64,000 nt of DNA from Candidatus Allochristensenella caecavium (GTDB lineage: Bacteria > Bacillota > Clostridia > Christensenellales > QAND01). Positions within the stretch are counted from its first letter, which is position 1; every line of letters starts with the position of its first letter. Where the stretch lies: assembly GCA_904397865.1 (NCBI GenBank), contig CAJFOS010000016.1:62001-126000 (forward strand). The letters run 5' to 3'. The notes beneath the pieces are model-generated. The model saw only the letters and a program-made list of their open reading frames with translations, had not been told where the DNA came from and ran no database searches. Positions 33,759 to 45,941 of the stretch are shown piece by piece. The position numbers and the translations under genes were made by a program.

Positions 33759-35945
33759 ATGGACTTATCATCACTGAACCAGATGCAGCGCAAGGCGGTG
33801 GAACATACGGAAGGGCCGCTGTTGATTCTGGCTGGCGCGGGCAGCGGAAAAACAAAAACATTGACCCAGCGTACGGCCTACCTGGTGGAAAAAGGCATAT
33901 CGCCTGCACACATTCTGTGCATTACATTCACCAATAAAGCGGCCAAAGAGATGAAGGACCGCGTGGAATCACTCATTGGCCCGCGCAGTTCGATGATGTG
34001 GATATGTACGTTCCACAGCATGTGCGCGCGTATTCTGCGCATCGATGGGGAAAAGATTGGGTATCAAAAGTCTTTCACTATCTATGATACGGATGATACG
34101 CAAAAGCTGCTCAAACTGTGTTTGAAAGAATTGAACCTAGATGAAAAGGTATTCAATCCCAAGGCGGTAGCCGCGGCAATTTCGGACGCAAAGAACCATA
34201 TGATTTCGCCTAAACAGATGCGCCTGGAAGCTGCGGCGGATTTATGGCGGGAAAGCTGTGCCGATGTCTATGAGATGTATGAGGCGCGCTTAAAGGCCAA
34301 CAACGCCATGGATTTTGACAACCTGTTGAATAAAACGGTTGAACTGTTTCAAACGTGCCCGGAAACGCTGGCAGCTTACAGCAATCGGTTTCAATACATC
34401 CACGTAGATGAATACCAGGACACCAACCGCGCGCAATATCTATTGGTGAAGATGCTGGCCAGCCATCAGAATATCTGCGTTGTCGGTGACGACGACCAAT
34501 CCATTTACGGTTGGCGCGGAGCGGATATCCGCAATATCTTGGATTTTGAGCATGACTTTCCACATGCGGAGGTCATTCGTTTGGAACGCAATTACCGCAG
34601 CACCGATGCAATTTTGCATGCCGCAAACGCCGTTATTGCCCATAACAAGGGACGCAAGGGCAAAACGCTTTGGACGGACCGCAAAGCTGAAGTGCCGGTT
34701 ACTGTGCATAAGGCGGTCAGTGAACGGGAAGAAGCGACGTATATTGCGGAAAAAATTGACGATTTACTGGGAACGTATAACTTGCGGGATTTTGCCGTAC
34801 TGTACCGAACCAACGTGCAGAGCCGTGCCATCGAAGAAGCGTTGATGCGTGCGGGCATCGCCTATCGCGTATTGGGCGGTATGAAGTTCTACGACCGCAA
34901 GGAGGTCAAGGATTTGGTCGCCTATCTGCGCTTTTTGCAGAATCCGGATGACGCCATTTCCTTGACGCGCATTCTCAATGTTCCACGCCGCGGAATTGGG
35001 GATACGACTGTGGAAAAGATACGTCAGGCCGCCACACAGGCGGGGACATCGATGTGGGAAGTGGTACGTGACGCCAGTGCTTATCATATTACACCGGCTC
35101 GCACGGCGGATAAGTTGAGCCAGTTTGCTGCGCAGATGGTACGGCTGATGGCCCTGGGTTCGCTCCTTGAACCTGAAGAATATGTGCGCAGCGTGTTGGA
35201 TACGACAGGCCTGTTGACCCAATATACCGACGACGGTTCGGACGAAGCGCTTTCGCGGGCGGAAAATATGCTCGAATTCATCACAGCGGTCAAGGAATAT
35301 TTTGCACAGAACGAAGGCGCGACCATGGAGGATTTTTTGGGCAACGTCGCGCTTGTGATGGATACGGATGGCTATGAAGAAACAGCCAACGCCGTGACAT
35401 TGATGACGTTGCACAGCGCCAAAGGGCTGGAATTTCCCATTGTGTTTTTTGCAGGATTGGAAGAGAGCGTGTGCCCGCATTTCCGGTCCATGAGCGATAC
35501 GGCGGGCGTGGAAGAGGAACGGAGGCTGTGTTATGTCGGCATCACTCGTGCCATGGACCAGCTGTACATGACCTACGCGCTGTCTCGTGGATTGTTCGGA
35601 AGCACCAGCCACAATCCACCGTCTCGCTTTTTGGAAGAACTGCCTGCTGATGTACAGAGGGATGACATGTCTGCTGGCGTGGTGACGCCGTTGGCGGATT
35701 TTAAACCCACGCAACATGCAAGTGTGCCGCGTTTTACGCCGTCGGCACAAAAACCCGTATTCAAAGCACCGGCCAAGGAAATCATGGAACTAAAGAGGGA
35801 CGATGAAGTGATTCATCCCGCCTTTGGCAGAGGGAAGGTGCTTTCGCTCAGCGGCACAGGGGAAGCCGTTGTCGCTGAAATCGATTTTGCAGACAAGGGC
35901 GTCAAACGCATTGCCCTCAAATACGCGAGTATGAAGAAGGTTTGA
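33759..35945 (+). CDS. pcrA: ATP-dependent DNA helicase PcrA (UvrD/Rep family)
   Basis: Superfamily 1A 3'-5' helicase of 728 residues for repair and replication-conflict resolution. Motif I is AGAGSGKT near residue 27, motif II VDEYQDTN near 217, motif III GDDDQSIYGWRGA near 241, and motifs IV-VI (YVGITRAMDQLYMTYA) follow. A proline-rich linker and a Tudor-like C-terminal domain (DDEVIHPAFGRGKVLS), which in PcrA binds RNA polymerase, close the protein. ligA starts three bases after the stop. Confidence 0.97.
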   Translation: MDLSSLNQMQRKAVEHTEGPLLILAGAGSGKTKTLTQRTAYLVEKGISPAHILCITFTNKAAKEMKDRVESLIGPRSSMMWICTFHSMCARILRIDGEKIGYQKSFTIYDTDDTQKLLKLCLKELNLDEKVFNPKAVAAAISDAKNHMISPKQMRLEAAADLWRESCADVYEMYEARLKANNAMDFDNLLNKTVELFQTCPETLAAYSNRFQYIHVDEYQDTNRAQYLLVKMLASHQNICVVGDDDQSIYGWRGADIRNILDFEHDFPHAEVIRLERNYRSTDAILHAANAVIAHNKGRKGKTLWTDRKAEVPVTVHKAVSEREEATYIAEKIDDLLGTYNLRDFAVLYRTNVQSRAIEEALMRAGIAYRVLGGMKFYDRKEVKDLVAYLRFLQNPDDAISLTRILNVPRRGIGDTTVEKIRQAATQAGTSMWEVVRDASAYHITPARTADKLSQFAAQMVRLMALGSLLEPEEYVRSVLDTTGLLTQYTDDGSDEALSRAENMLEFITAVKEYFAQNEGATMEDFLGNVALVMDTDGYEETANAVTLMTLHSAKGLEFPIVFFAGLEESVCPHFRSMSDTAGVEEERRLCYVGITRAMDQLYMTYALSRGLFGSTSHNPPSRFLEELPADVQRDDMSAGVVTPLADFKPTQHASVPRFTPSAQKPVFKAPAKEIMELKRDDEVIHPAFGRGKVLSLSGTGEAVVAEIDFADKGVKRIALKYASMKKV

Positions 35946-38959
<3,014 letters not shown>

Positions 38960-38992
38960 TAACGAGAAATCAATGGACGGGGGGAAGTTCAT

Positions 38993-39868
38993 TTGAATAG
39001 CATGACCGGCTTTGGCCGCGCAACGGCCAGCCACGATGGACGGGAAGTAACCGTGGAGATGAAAACCGTCAACCATCGGTATCTGGACCTATCCTTCCGC
39101 ATGCCGCGCAGTTTTGCAAGCTTGGAAGACCGCCTGCGCAAATGGGTGGGAGACCAGCTGGAACGCGGCAAAGTGGATGTATATATCAATTACCGCAACG
39201 TGCGCGAGGACCATGCGCAGGTGTGTGTGGATACGGCGTTGGCGTTGTCCTATCAAAAGGCGATTGCGCAGTTGAGTGAGATTTCCTGCTTGAGCAACAC
39301 TCTTTCCTTGACACAGCTGGCTGGTTATCCGCAGGTTTTGACAGTGCAGGAAGCGGAAGAGGATGAAGAAGCGGTTGCGGCGGTGTTGCAGGATGCCGTC
39401 ATGCAAGCGTTGGATAAACTCAAAAGCATGCGCGCGGCAGAAGGAGAACAGTTAAAACAGGATTTGCTGCTCAAGGCCAATGCGGTGGAAGCACTCGTCA
39501 GAACGATTGAAACGGTGGCGCCGCAGGTTGAACAGGCGGGCAAAGAGCGCTTGATGCAGAAAATGCAGGAATACGTAGAAGCGGATGAATCGCTCAAGCA
39601 ACGTGTTTTAATGGAAGCGGCTATTCTGGCCGATAAGCACGCTATCGATGAGGAATTGGTGCGGCTCTTCAGCCACATTCGGCAGTTTCGTGCCACCGTG
39701 GAAGAGGAGAACCCCGTTGGCCGCAAGCTGGATTTTATCGTCCAGGAAATGAATCGGGAAATCAATACCATTGGCAGCAAAGCCAATGATGCGCAGATTG
39801 CCGGCACGGTCATCCAGTGCAAAAGCGAACTGGAAAAGATGCGCGAACAAGTACAGAATATCGAATAA
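38993..39868 (+). CDS. yicC: YicC family endoribonuclease
   Basis: Protein of 291 residues with the characteristic SMTGFGRA N-terminus and the C-terminal DUF1732 block ([23 protein letters not shown]). Recent work assigns YicC proteins as RNA-degrading enzymes acting on small RNAs. The start is TTG 38993 after GGGGGGAAG; the next in-frame ATG would remove the conserved first residues. It opens a run of closely spaced genes to coaBC. Confidence 0.92.
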   Translation: MNSMTGFGRATASHDGREVTVEMKTVNHRYLDLSFRMPRSFASLEDRLRKWVGDQLERGKVDVYINYRNVREDHAQVCVDTALALSYQKAIAQLSEISCLSNTLSLTQLAGYPQVLTVQEAEEDEEAVAAVLQDAVMQALDKLKSMRAAEGEQLKQDLLLKANAVEALVRTIETVAPQVEQAGKERLMQKMQEYVEADESLKQRVLMEAAILADKHAIDEELVRLFSHIRQFRATVEEENPVGRKLDFIVQEMNREINTIGSKANDAQIAGTVIQCKSELEKMREQVQNIE

Positions 39869-39894
39869 GTGCTACACCTGGAGGAGGGAAAATC

Positions 39895-40155
39895 ATGGGA
39901 ATCCGTTTGATTAACATTGGGTTTGGAAATATCGTTTCCGCCAATCGCATCATTGCCATCGTCAGCCCAGAATCCGCGCCAATCAAGCGTATTATCCAGG
40001 AGGCGCGCGAGCGAAGCATGCTGATTGACGCTACCTACGGCCGTCGGACACGTGCCGTTGTCATTACCGACAGCGACCACGTTATTCTTTCAGCGGCACA
40101 ACCGGAAACCGTTGCGAACCGGATGAAGGACCGCGACGAAGAAATCGAGGATTGA
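39895..40155 (+). CDS. remA: Extracellular matrix/biofilm regulator RemA (DUF370)
   Basis: Small DNA-binding protein of 86 residues with the RemA core ([28 protein letters not shown], split here by position 3-30). RemA forms octameric rings that bind promoter repeats of matrix and osmoprotection genes in B. subtilis. ATG 39895 has GGAGGAGGG upstream; upstream in-frame codons lie within the intergenic stretch. The order yicC-remA-gmk-rpoZ is the Bacillota norm. Confidence 0.95.
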   Translation: MGIRLINIGFGNIVSANRIIAIVSPESAPIKRIIQEARERSMLIDATYGRRTRAVVITDSDHVILSAAQPETVANRMKDRDEEIED

Positions 40156-40159
40156 GCAC

Positions 40160-40777
40160 ATGCAAAAAGGGACGTTATTGGTGGTGTCCGGCCCGTCTGG
40201 TGCAGGGAAAGGCACGTTGTGCAATGAGCTGCTGGCCCGGCGGGAAAATGCCAAGTTTTCTGTTTCCGCCACCACGCGTGCGCCGCGGCCGGGAGAAATT
40301 GACGGTGTACACTACTATTTTGTAACAAATGAACGCTTTGATGAGATGATTGAGCAGGGCGAGTTTTTGGAATATGCCTGTGTGTTTGGTATGAATCGTT
40401 ACGGCACGCCCCGCAAAGCGGTGGAAGAACGGCTGGCGCAAGGCATCGACGTGATTTTGGATATCGATGTCCAGGGTGCGTTGAACGTGAAAAAGGCTAT
40501 GCCGGAAGCTGTCATGCTGTTCCTGTTGCCACCTTCGTTTGAAGTCCTTCGAAAGCGCCTAGTAGGCCGCGGCACGGAAACCGATGAACAAATACAAAAG
40601 CGATTGGCCACGGCGAAAAGTGAAATTGCTTTGGCCAGTGAGTATGATTATGTGATTATCAACGACCAATTGGAGACGGCCTTGCGCCAGGTGGAGGATG
40701 TGCTCGATGCAGAATCCTGCCGCCCTTCGCGCTGGACGCAGTGGCTCAAACAGTTTAGGGAGGATGCGGAACAATGA
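40160..40777 (+). CDS. gmk: Guanylate kinase
   Basis: P-loop kinase of 205 residues converting GMP to GDP. The P-loop is SGPSGAGKG near residue 9; the GMP-binding block TRAPRPGEIDGVHYYFV and the lid arginines follow. It is four bases after remA and overlaps rpoZ by four bases. Confidence 0.96.
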   Translation: MQKGTLLVVSGPSGAGKGTLCNELLARRENAKFSVSATTRAPRPGEIDGVHYYFVTNERFDEMIEQGEFLEYACVFGMNRYGTPRKAVEERLAQGIDVILDIDVQGALNVKKAMPEAVMLFLLPPSFEVLRKRLVGRGTETDEQIQKRLATAKSEIALASEYDYVIINDQLETALRQVEDVLDAESCRPSRWTQWLKQFREDAEQ

Positions 40778-40980
40778 TTACAGACCCGCCGATTAATGAA
40801 TTGATGGATAAGGTGGACTGCCGCTATACGCTGGTAGTTTTAGCCGCCAAGCGTGCGCGTCAGCTCGTTGCGGGCGATGCGCCGTTGGTGGAAATGGATG
40901 AAAATGCAAAACCGGTCAGCAAGGCCGTGCGTGAAATCTACGCCGACAAGGTTACCTATGACCGTATAAGGAGGGCGTAA
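40774..40980 (+). CDS. rpoZ: DNA-directed RNA polymerase omega subunit
   Basis: Protein of 68 residues. The YTLVVLAAKRARQL helix is the conserved omega segment that clamps the beta-prime C-terminus. The ATG overlaps the gmk stop (ATGA). An AGGAGGG near its end serves the next gene. Confidence 0.95.
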   Translation: MITDPPINELMDKVDCRYTLVVLAAKRARQLVAGDAPLVEMDENAKPVSKAVREIYADKVTYDRIRRA

Positions 40981-40985
40981 ACGCC

Positions 40986-42176
40986 TTGAAGAACAAGACG
41001 GTTGTCCTGGGTGTGACCGGTGGCATTGCGGCGTATAAAAGCGCAGAGATTGTATCCCGTCTGCGTAAGACGGGCGTAGATGTCCATGTGGTGATGTCAC
41101 GCGGCGCGTGCAATTTTATCACGCCCTTGACGTTGGAAACGATGAGCGGCCATCCGGTTGCGACAGAAATGTTCCATGAAAAAACACATTGGGAAGTGGA
41201 ACACATCTCTTTGGCGCAAAGGGCGGATGTGTTTGTTGTTGCGCCCGCGACTGCGCATGTCATTGCCAAATATGCGCATGGGCTGGCGGATGACATGCTT
41301 TCCACAACCTTGCTGGCAACGACTGCCCCCGTGCTGCTCGCTCCGGCCATGAATGAAAATATGTGGGCGCATCCGGCTACGCAGGCAAATATGGCTTTGC
41401 TGCGCGAACGGGGTGTTCACGTGGTGGGGCCGGCCAGCGGCCTGTTGGCCTGCGGGGTGAACGGCCAGGGGCGCATGGAAGAACCGGACGTCATTGTTGA
41501 TGCCATTCTGGATTTGTTGGAAACCAAAAAGGATTATGCAGGCAAACGCGTTATGGTAACAGCCGGGCCAACACGTGAAGCAATAGACCCTGTTCGCTAT
41601 GTGTCCAACCGCAGCAGCGGGAAGATGGGCGTTGCGTTGGCATTGCAGGCGCGCCGTCGCGGCGCGCAGGTAACGCTGGTGCACGGGCCCATGGAGGTAC
41701 AACCGCCGCGTTGGGTCAACTGCGTGCCGGTTGAAACGACTGAACAGATGTGCCAGGCAATCTTGCAGCGGCTGGATGATTGCGACATGTTGATAAAATG
41801 CGCCGCCCCTGCGGATTTCAAGGCTGCTTATCCCAGCGACCAGAAGATAAAAAAAGCGGGTAAAGACAACCTTGCGCTGGATATGATTCCTACGCCCGAT
41901 ATTCTCACTGCCGTGAGCGAAGCCAAAAAGAATCAGGTAGTGATTGGATTTGCGGCCGAAACGCAAGATGTTTCCGCATATGCCAAAGACAAGATGCAGC
42001 GCAAAGGCCTGGATATGATAGTCGCCAATGATGTGACGATGCCAGGTGCCGGATTCGGCGTCGATACCAATATCGTTACCGTCCATAAAAAAGATGGAAC
42101 GGTTTATCAGCACCCATTGGCGAGCAAGGAACAGATAGCCGCCTTTGTGCTGGACCAAGGAATTACATTGTTCTGA
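40986..42176 (+). CDS. coaBC: Bifunctional phosphopantothenoylcysteine decarboxylase/synthetase CoaBC
   Basis: Protein of 396 residues for two steps of coenzyme A synthesis. The N-terminal flavoprotein CoaC half (VTGGIAAYKSAEIV, then NMWAHPATQ) decarboxylates phosphopantothenoylcysteine; the C-terminal CoaB half (VTAGPTREAIDPVRYVSNRSSGKMG) forms it from phosphopantothenate and cysteine. The start is TTG 40986 after AGGAGGG. A terminator separates it from priA. Confidence 0.96.
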   Translation: MKNKTVVLGVTGGIAAYKSAEIVSRLRKTGVDVHVVMSRGACNFITPLTLETMSGHPVATEMFHEKTHWEVEHISLAQRADVFVVAPATAHVIAKYAHGLADDMLSTTLLATTAPVLLAPAMNENMWAHPATQANMALLRERGVHVVGPASGLLACGVNGQGRMEEPDVIVDAILDLLETKKDYAGKRVMVTAGPTREAIDPVRYVSNRSSGKMGVALALQARRRGAQVTLVHGPMEVQPPRWVNCVPVETTEQMCQAILQRLDDCDMLIKCAAPADFKAAYPSDQKIKKAGKDNLALDMIPTPDILTAVSEAKKNQVVIGFAAETQDVSAYAKDKMQRKGLDMIVANDVTMPGAGFGVDTNIVTVHKKDGTVYQHPLASKEQIAAFVLDQGITLF

Positions 42177-42180
42177 AAAG

Positions 42181-42202
42181 AGCGCCGCAAGGTGCTTTTT
42201 TT
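42181..42202 (+). terminator. Terminator after coaBC
   Basis: AGCGCC (42181-42186) pairs with GGTGCT (42191-42196, one G-U) over a GCAA tetraloop, followed by a run of T residues. Some read-through into priA is likely. Confidence 0.8.
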
Positions 42203-42227
42203 AGCTGGCTGAGAGAGGTGAACACCT

Positions 42228-44498
42228 ATGGCGCTTTATGCGCAGGTCATTATTGATATTGCCCATACGAACGTCGACCGCGTGTTTGCCTATTCCATTC
42301 CGGCAGAAGAAGCAATCGAAGTAGGACAACGTGTGCTGGTTCCATTCGGCAGGGGCAACACAGCCAAGGAGGGCTATGTGATTGCGCTTTGTGAACAGGT
42401 GGATGTGCCAAAAGAACGCATCAAGCCCATCCTCCGTAAGGCGGAGGGCTTTGCGGCCCTCTTGCCAGAACAAGTGCGTTTAGCGTCCTGGATGGCCCAG
42501 CGCTATCATTGTCTGATGGTTGACGCCTTGCGATTGATGATTCCGGCGCAAATTCGTGGTGACCGTGTTCATGAAAAGACACTGGGCGTTGCTGTCCTCA
42601 CCGAACAAGCGGCGACCCTGCAAACAGTCAAGGCTGCTTTGTATACCAAAGGGGGCGCCTGTAAAGCGCCCGTGCAGAAACAGGTGCTGGAGTTATTGGA
42701 ACAGATGCCTGAGGGTATGGCCGTAACGGATTTATATGCCTTTTTGCCAGGTTGCAACAGCGCCGTTGCCGCACTGAAGAAGAAGGGGGCGCTCATCATT
42801 AAAGATGTGCCCGTACGGCGTACGCCATATAAACAAATGGCGCCGGGCACAGAAACCCGTCCTGTTTTAACTGACGAGCAGGCGGAAGCGTTCCACGCCA
42901 TTGAACAAGCCATGGACGAACCACGCCCAGGACAGACCTCCTTCCTTCTGCATGGCGCTACAGGGAGCGGGAAGACGGAAGTGTATCTTTGTGCGATTGA
43001 ACATGCCCTGCAAAAGGGGCAGGGGGCCATTGCGCTTGTGCCGGAAATTTCCCTGACGCCGCAGATGGTACAGCGCTTTCGCAGCCGGTTGGGCGAACCG
43101 GTAGCCGTGTTGCATTCCCGCCTTTCCGCTGGCGAACGGTATGATGAATGGCGGCGCATCCGCAACGGACAGGCGCGTGTGGTCATCGGTCCGCGTTCTG
43201 CCCTGTTTGCACCTGTGCAGAATGTGGGGCTGATTGTGATTGACGAAGAACACGAACAGTCCTATCGTAACGAACAACGCCCGCAGTTTGAATCGGCCGA
43301 AGTGGCACGCAAACGGTTGGATGAACAAAATGGTGTGCTGGTGTTGGGCAGCGCTACGCCGTCGGTTACGACGTATTATCAGTGCGTACAGGGAAAGCTG
43401 CGGCTGCTGGAAATGCCCACACGCGTTGGCAAGATGGGCCTTCCCAAAGTTGTTGTCACCGACATGCGCGAAGAACTTAAACGCGGAAACCGTACCGTGT
43501 TTTCCGGTGTGTTGTATGAGGCCATGCAGCGCACACTGGAACGTGGCGAACAGATGATGCTGTTCATCAATCGCCGTGGATATTCGACCTTTGTCCAGTG
43601 CCGCGGCTGCGGTTATGTGGTGCAGTGTGAACACTGTGATGTTTCCATGACCCTGCATAAGTCCTCTCGCGGAGATTTTCTGCGTTGTCATTATTGCGGC
43701 CAGCAGAAGGCCATTCCGCCCCTTTGTCCAGTTTGCGGGAAGCCTTATTTAAAGCAATTCGGCATGGGGACGCAGTTGGTCGAAGAACAGGTGCGCCAGC
43801 ACTTTCCACAGGCGCGCATTCTACGTATGGATTATGACACGACACAGGGGAAGGATGCCCACTTAAACATTCTGCAGTCCTTTGGCCGCCGCGAAGCCGA
43901 TGTGCTCATTGGTACGCAGATGATTGCCAAAGGCCTGGATTTTGGCGGTGTGACCCTGGTGGGTGTTGTTGCGGCCGATGCCTCCCTCTATTTGCCGGAC
44001 CCGCGCAGCGCAGAACGCACGTTTCAGCTGATTATGCAGGTGGCCGGCCGGGCCGGTCGTGACCAGCTTCCCGGGCAGGTTGTGGTGCAGACCTATCATC
44101 CTGACCATTTTGCCATCGATACCGCGGCCCGCCAGGATTATAAAGCGTTTTACCGGCAGGAAATTCAAAACCGCCAGATTGCACAGTTTCCGCCGTTTGC
44201 CAATTTCGTACGGTTGCTGTTTCGGGGACAGGCGGAGCAAGCGGTCCGAGCGGCAAAGGAGTGCCACGGCCTGTTGCTTCAGTGTTTGAAGGAACACAAT
44301 ATCGTCCCCTTACAGCTGGAGATGGGTTATGCTCCCATCGCGCGTATCAAGGATGAAACTCGTACGCAAATCCTGCTCAAGTTGCCGTCAGGGCCGCAGG
44401 CTGATGCCGCATTGGACGCACTTTATACGCTGTTTTACCGGCGCACTTGGCCACATTGTACGCTGACCATGGAGACCAATCCTTCCAATATGGTGTAA
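42228..44498 (+). CDS. priA: Primosomal replication restart helicase PriA
   Basis: Superfamily 2 helicase of 756 residues that reloads the replisome at stalled forks. It has the 3'-end-binding N-terminal domain, Walker A GATGSGKT near residue 244, the DEEH box in IDEEHEQSY, and the paired-cysteine zinc module (CRGCGYVVQCEHCD, then CHYC and CPVC) near 460-510. GAGAGAGGTG lies about nine bases before the ATG. Confidence 0.97.
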   Translation: MALYAQVIIDIAHTNVDRVFAYSIPAEEAIEVGQRVLVPFGRGNTAKEGYVIALCEQVDVPKERIKPILRKAEGFAALLPEQVRLASWMAQRYHCLMVDALRLMIPAQIRGDRVHEKTLGVAVLTEQAATLQTVKAALYTKGGACKAPVQKQVLELLEQMPEGMAVTDLYAFLPGCNSAVAALKKKGALIIKDVPVRRTPYKQMAPGTETRPVLTDEQAEAFHAIEQAMDEPRPGQTSFLLHGATGSGKTEVYLCAIEHALQKGQGAIALVPEISLTPQMVQRFRSRLGEPVAVLHSRLSAGERYDEWRRIRNGQARVVIGPRSALFAPVQNVGLIVIDEEHEQSYRNEQRPQFESAEVARKRLDEQNGVLVLGSATPSVTTYYQCVQGKLRLLEMPTRVGKMGLPKVVVTDMREELKRGNRTVFSGVLYEAMQRTLERGEQMMLFINRRGYSTFVQCRGCGYVVQCEHCDVSMTLHKSSRGDFLRCHYCGQQKAIPPLCPVCGKPYLKQFGMGTQLVEEQVRQHFPQARILRMDYDTTQGKDAHLNILQSFGRREADVLIGTQMIAKGLDFGGVTLVGVVAADASLYLPDPRSAERTFQLIMQVAGRAGRDQLPGQVVVQTYHPDHFAIDTAARQDYKAFYRQEIQNRQIAQFPPFANFVRLLFRGQAEQAVRAAKECHGLLLQCLKEHNIVPLQLEMGYAPIARIKDETRTQILLKLPSGPQADAALDALYTLFYRRTWPHCTLTMETNPSNMV

Positions 44499-44510
44499 CC
44501 GGGAAGGAAT

Positions 44511-44520
44511 ATGATATAAT
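44511..44520 (+). promoter_or_regulatory. Extended -10 promoter before def
   Basis: ATGATATAAT at 44511-44520, a TGN-extended perfect -10 just after the priA stop. No good -35 is visible. Confidence 0.65.
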
Positions 44521-44550
44521 ACCCAATAAAAAAGAAGAGGTGGATGCCAC

Positions 44551-45015
44551 GTGGCGATTCGCGATATTCTCCATGAAGGAGACCCGACATTAAGAAAAAT
44601 TTCCAAACCCGTAGCCCAGGTGGATGGTTATATTCAGCGCCTGCTAGACGACATGCTGGAAACAATGCGGCAAGCAGACGGCTGTGGCCTTGCCGCGCCT
44701 CAGGTAGGAGTGCTGCGCCGCGTAGTGGTTGTTGAGGTGGAGGGGGAAGTGTTTGAACTTATCAATCCCGAAATCATCGATGCCCAAGGTGAAGTTACCG
44801 ATGCGGAAGGCTGTTTGTCCGTTCCGGGCCGCGCGGGCCTTGTCACGCGCCCGCAAACCGTAACGGTTCGTGCCATGGGACGTGATGGACAAGTGCACGA
44901 ATATACGGGACACGGCTTGTTGGCGCGTGCCTTCTGTCATGAATTGGACCATTTGGATGGCGTTTTGTATATCGATAAGATGATTGAAGAACTGGATATG
45001 GAGGACGAAGATTGA
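44551..45015 (+). CDS. def: Peptide deformylase
   Basis: Metalloenzyme of 154 residues that removes the formyl group from nascent proteins. The three family motifs are present: GCGLAAPQVG near 46, EGCLSV near 88 (metal-binding Cys) and HELDHLDG near 130 (metal-binding His pair and catalytic Glu). The start is a GTG after AAGAGGTGG. It overlaps fmt, the enzyme that adds the formyl group to initiator tRNA. Confidence 0.97.
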   Translation: MAIRDILHEGDPTLRKISKPVAQVDGYIQRLLDDMLETMRQADGCGLAAPQVGVLRRVVVVEVEGEVFELINPEIIDAQGEVTDAEGCLSVPGRAGLVTRPQTVTVRAMGRDGQVHEYTGHGLLARAFCHELDHLDGVLYIDKMIEELDMEDED

Positions 45016-45941
45016 ACATCGTCTTTATGGGGACGCCTTCTTTCGCCGTTCCCGTGTTGGAAGCTTTACATGCCGCCGGCCACCGTATTGTAGCGGTTGT
45101 CACACAGCCGGATAAACGCAATGGACGCAAGGGAACGATGACCCCCCCGCCGGTCAAACAGGCGGCACAAGCATTACAGTTACCTGTCTATCAATTTGAA
45201 AAAATCAAAAGTGAACAGAGCGCGCAGGCGTTGGAGGATTTTGCGGCGGATGTGATTGTCACCGCCGCCTATGGACAGATTCTCAGCCGGCGCAATCTGC
45301 AGGCCGCCCCGTTGGGCGTCATCAATGCCCATGCTTCACTTTTGCCTAAATATCGCGGCTCTGCACCGGTCAACTGGTGCCTAATTCATGGAGAAACGCA
45401 TACGGGCGTTACCACCATGCATTCCGATGTTGGGATTGACGATGGAGATATGATTTTACAGCAAGCCATTGCCATCGACCCGCAGGACAATGCGCAGACC
45501 TTGTTGGAACGCCTTTCACATGTGGCCGCGGATTTGATGTGTCAAACGCTCACACAGATAGAAGCGGGCACTGCACCGCGGATTCCCCAGGACCCGGCGC
45601 AGGCGACCTATCAGCCCATGTTGCAAAAACAGGACGGTCAGCTGGATTTTACACATTCCATGCAGGCGTTGTGTAACCGTGAAAGAGGCCTGACGCCTTG
45701 GCCAGGGGTGTTTACTTCCTTCGCGGGGGAGAATTGGAAGTTTTTTGCCCTCTCTCCATGTCAAGGGCATGGCGCACCGGGAGAAGTATTATGCGCAGAC
45801 CCCAAAACGGGGCTCGTTATCGCCTGTGGTGACGGCGCGGTGCAGGTGGGGGAATTGCAGGCCCCGGGCAAAAAACGTATGTCAGCAGATGCATTCTTAC
45901 GTGGCAAGACCATCCCGTTGGGAGCGAGGTTTGGCCTATGA
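45012..45941 (+). CDS. fmt: Methionyl-tRNA formyltransferase
   Basis: Protein of 309 residues that formylates initiator Met-tRNA using 10-formyltetrahydrofolate. The N-terminal MGTPSFAVPVLEAL, the catalytic block with Asn and His in INAHASLLPKYRG and SDVGIDDGDM are conserved; the C-terminal tRNA-binding domain follows. The start is a TTG within the def stop (TTGA), matching the usual fmt N-terminus. Confidence 0.97.
   Translation: MNIVFMGTPSFAVPVLEALHAAGHRIVAVVTQPDKRNGRKGTMTPPPVKQAAQALQLPVYQFEKIKSEQSAQALEDFAADVIVTAAYGQILSRRNLQAAPLGVINAHASLLPKYRGSAPVNWCLIHGETHTGVTTMHSDVGIDDGDMILQQAIAIDPQDNAQTLLERLSHVAADLMCQTLTQIEAGTAPRIPQDPAQATYQPMLQKQDGQLDFTHSMQALCNRERGLTPWPGVFTSFAGENWKFFALSPCQGHGAPGEVLCADPKTGLVIACGDGAVQVGELQAPGKKRMSADAFLRGKTIPLGARFGL

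Noticed and set aside
41097-42158. 353-residue open frame antisense to coaBC
   Set aside because: Shadow frame of a well conserved gene; composition is typical of reverse-strand frames in this GC range.
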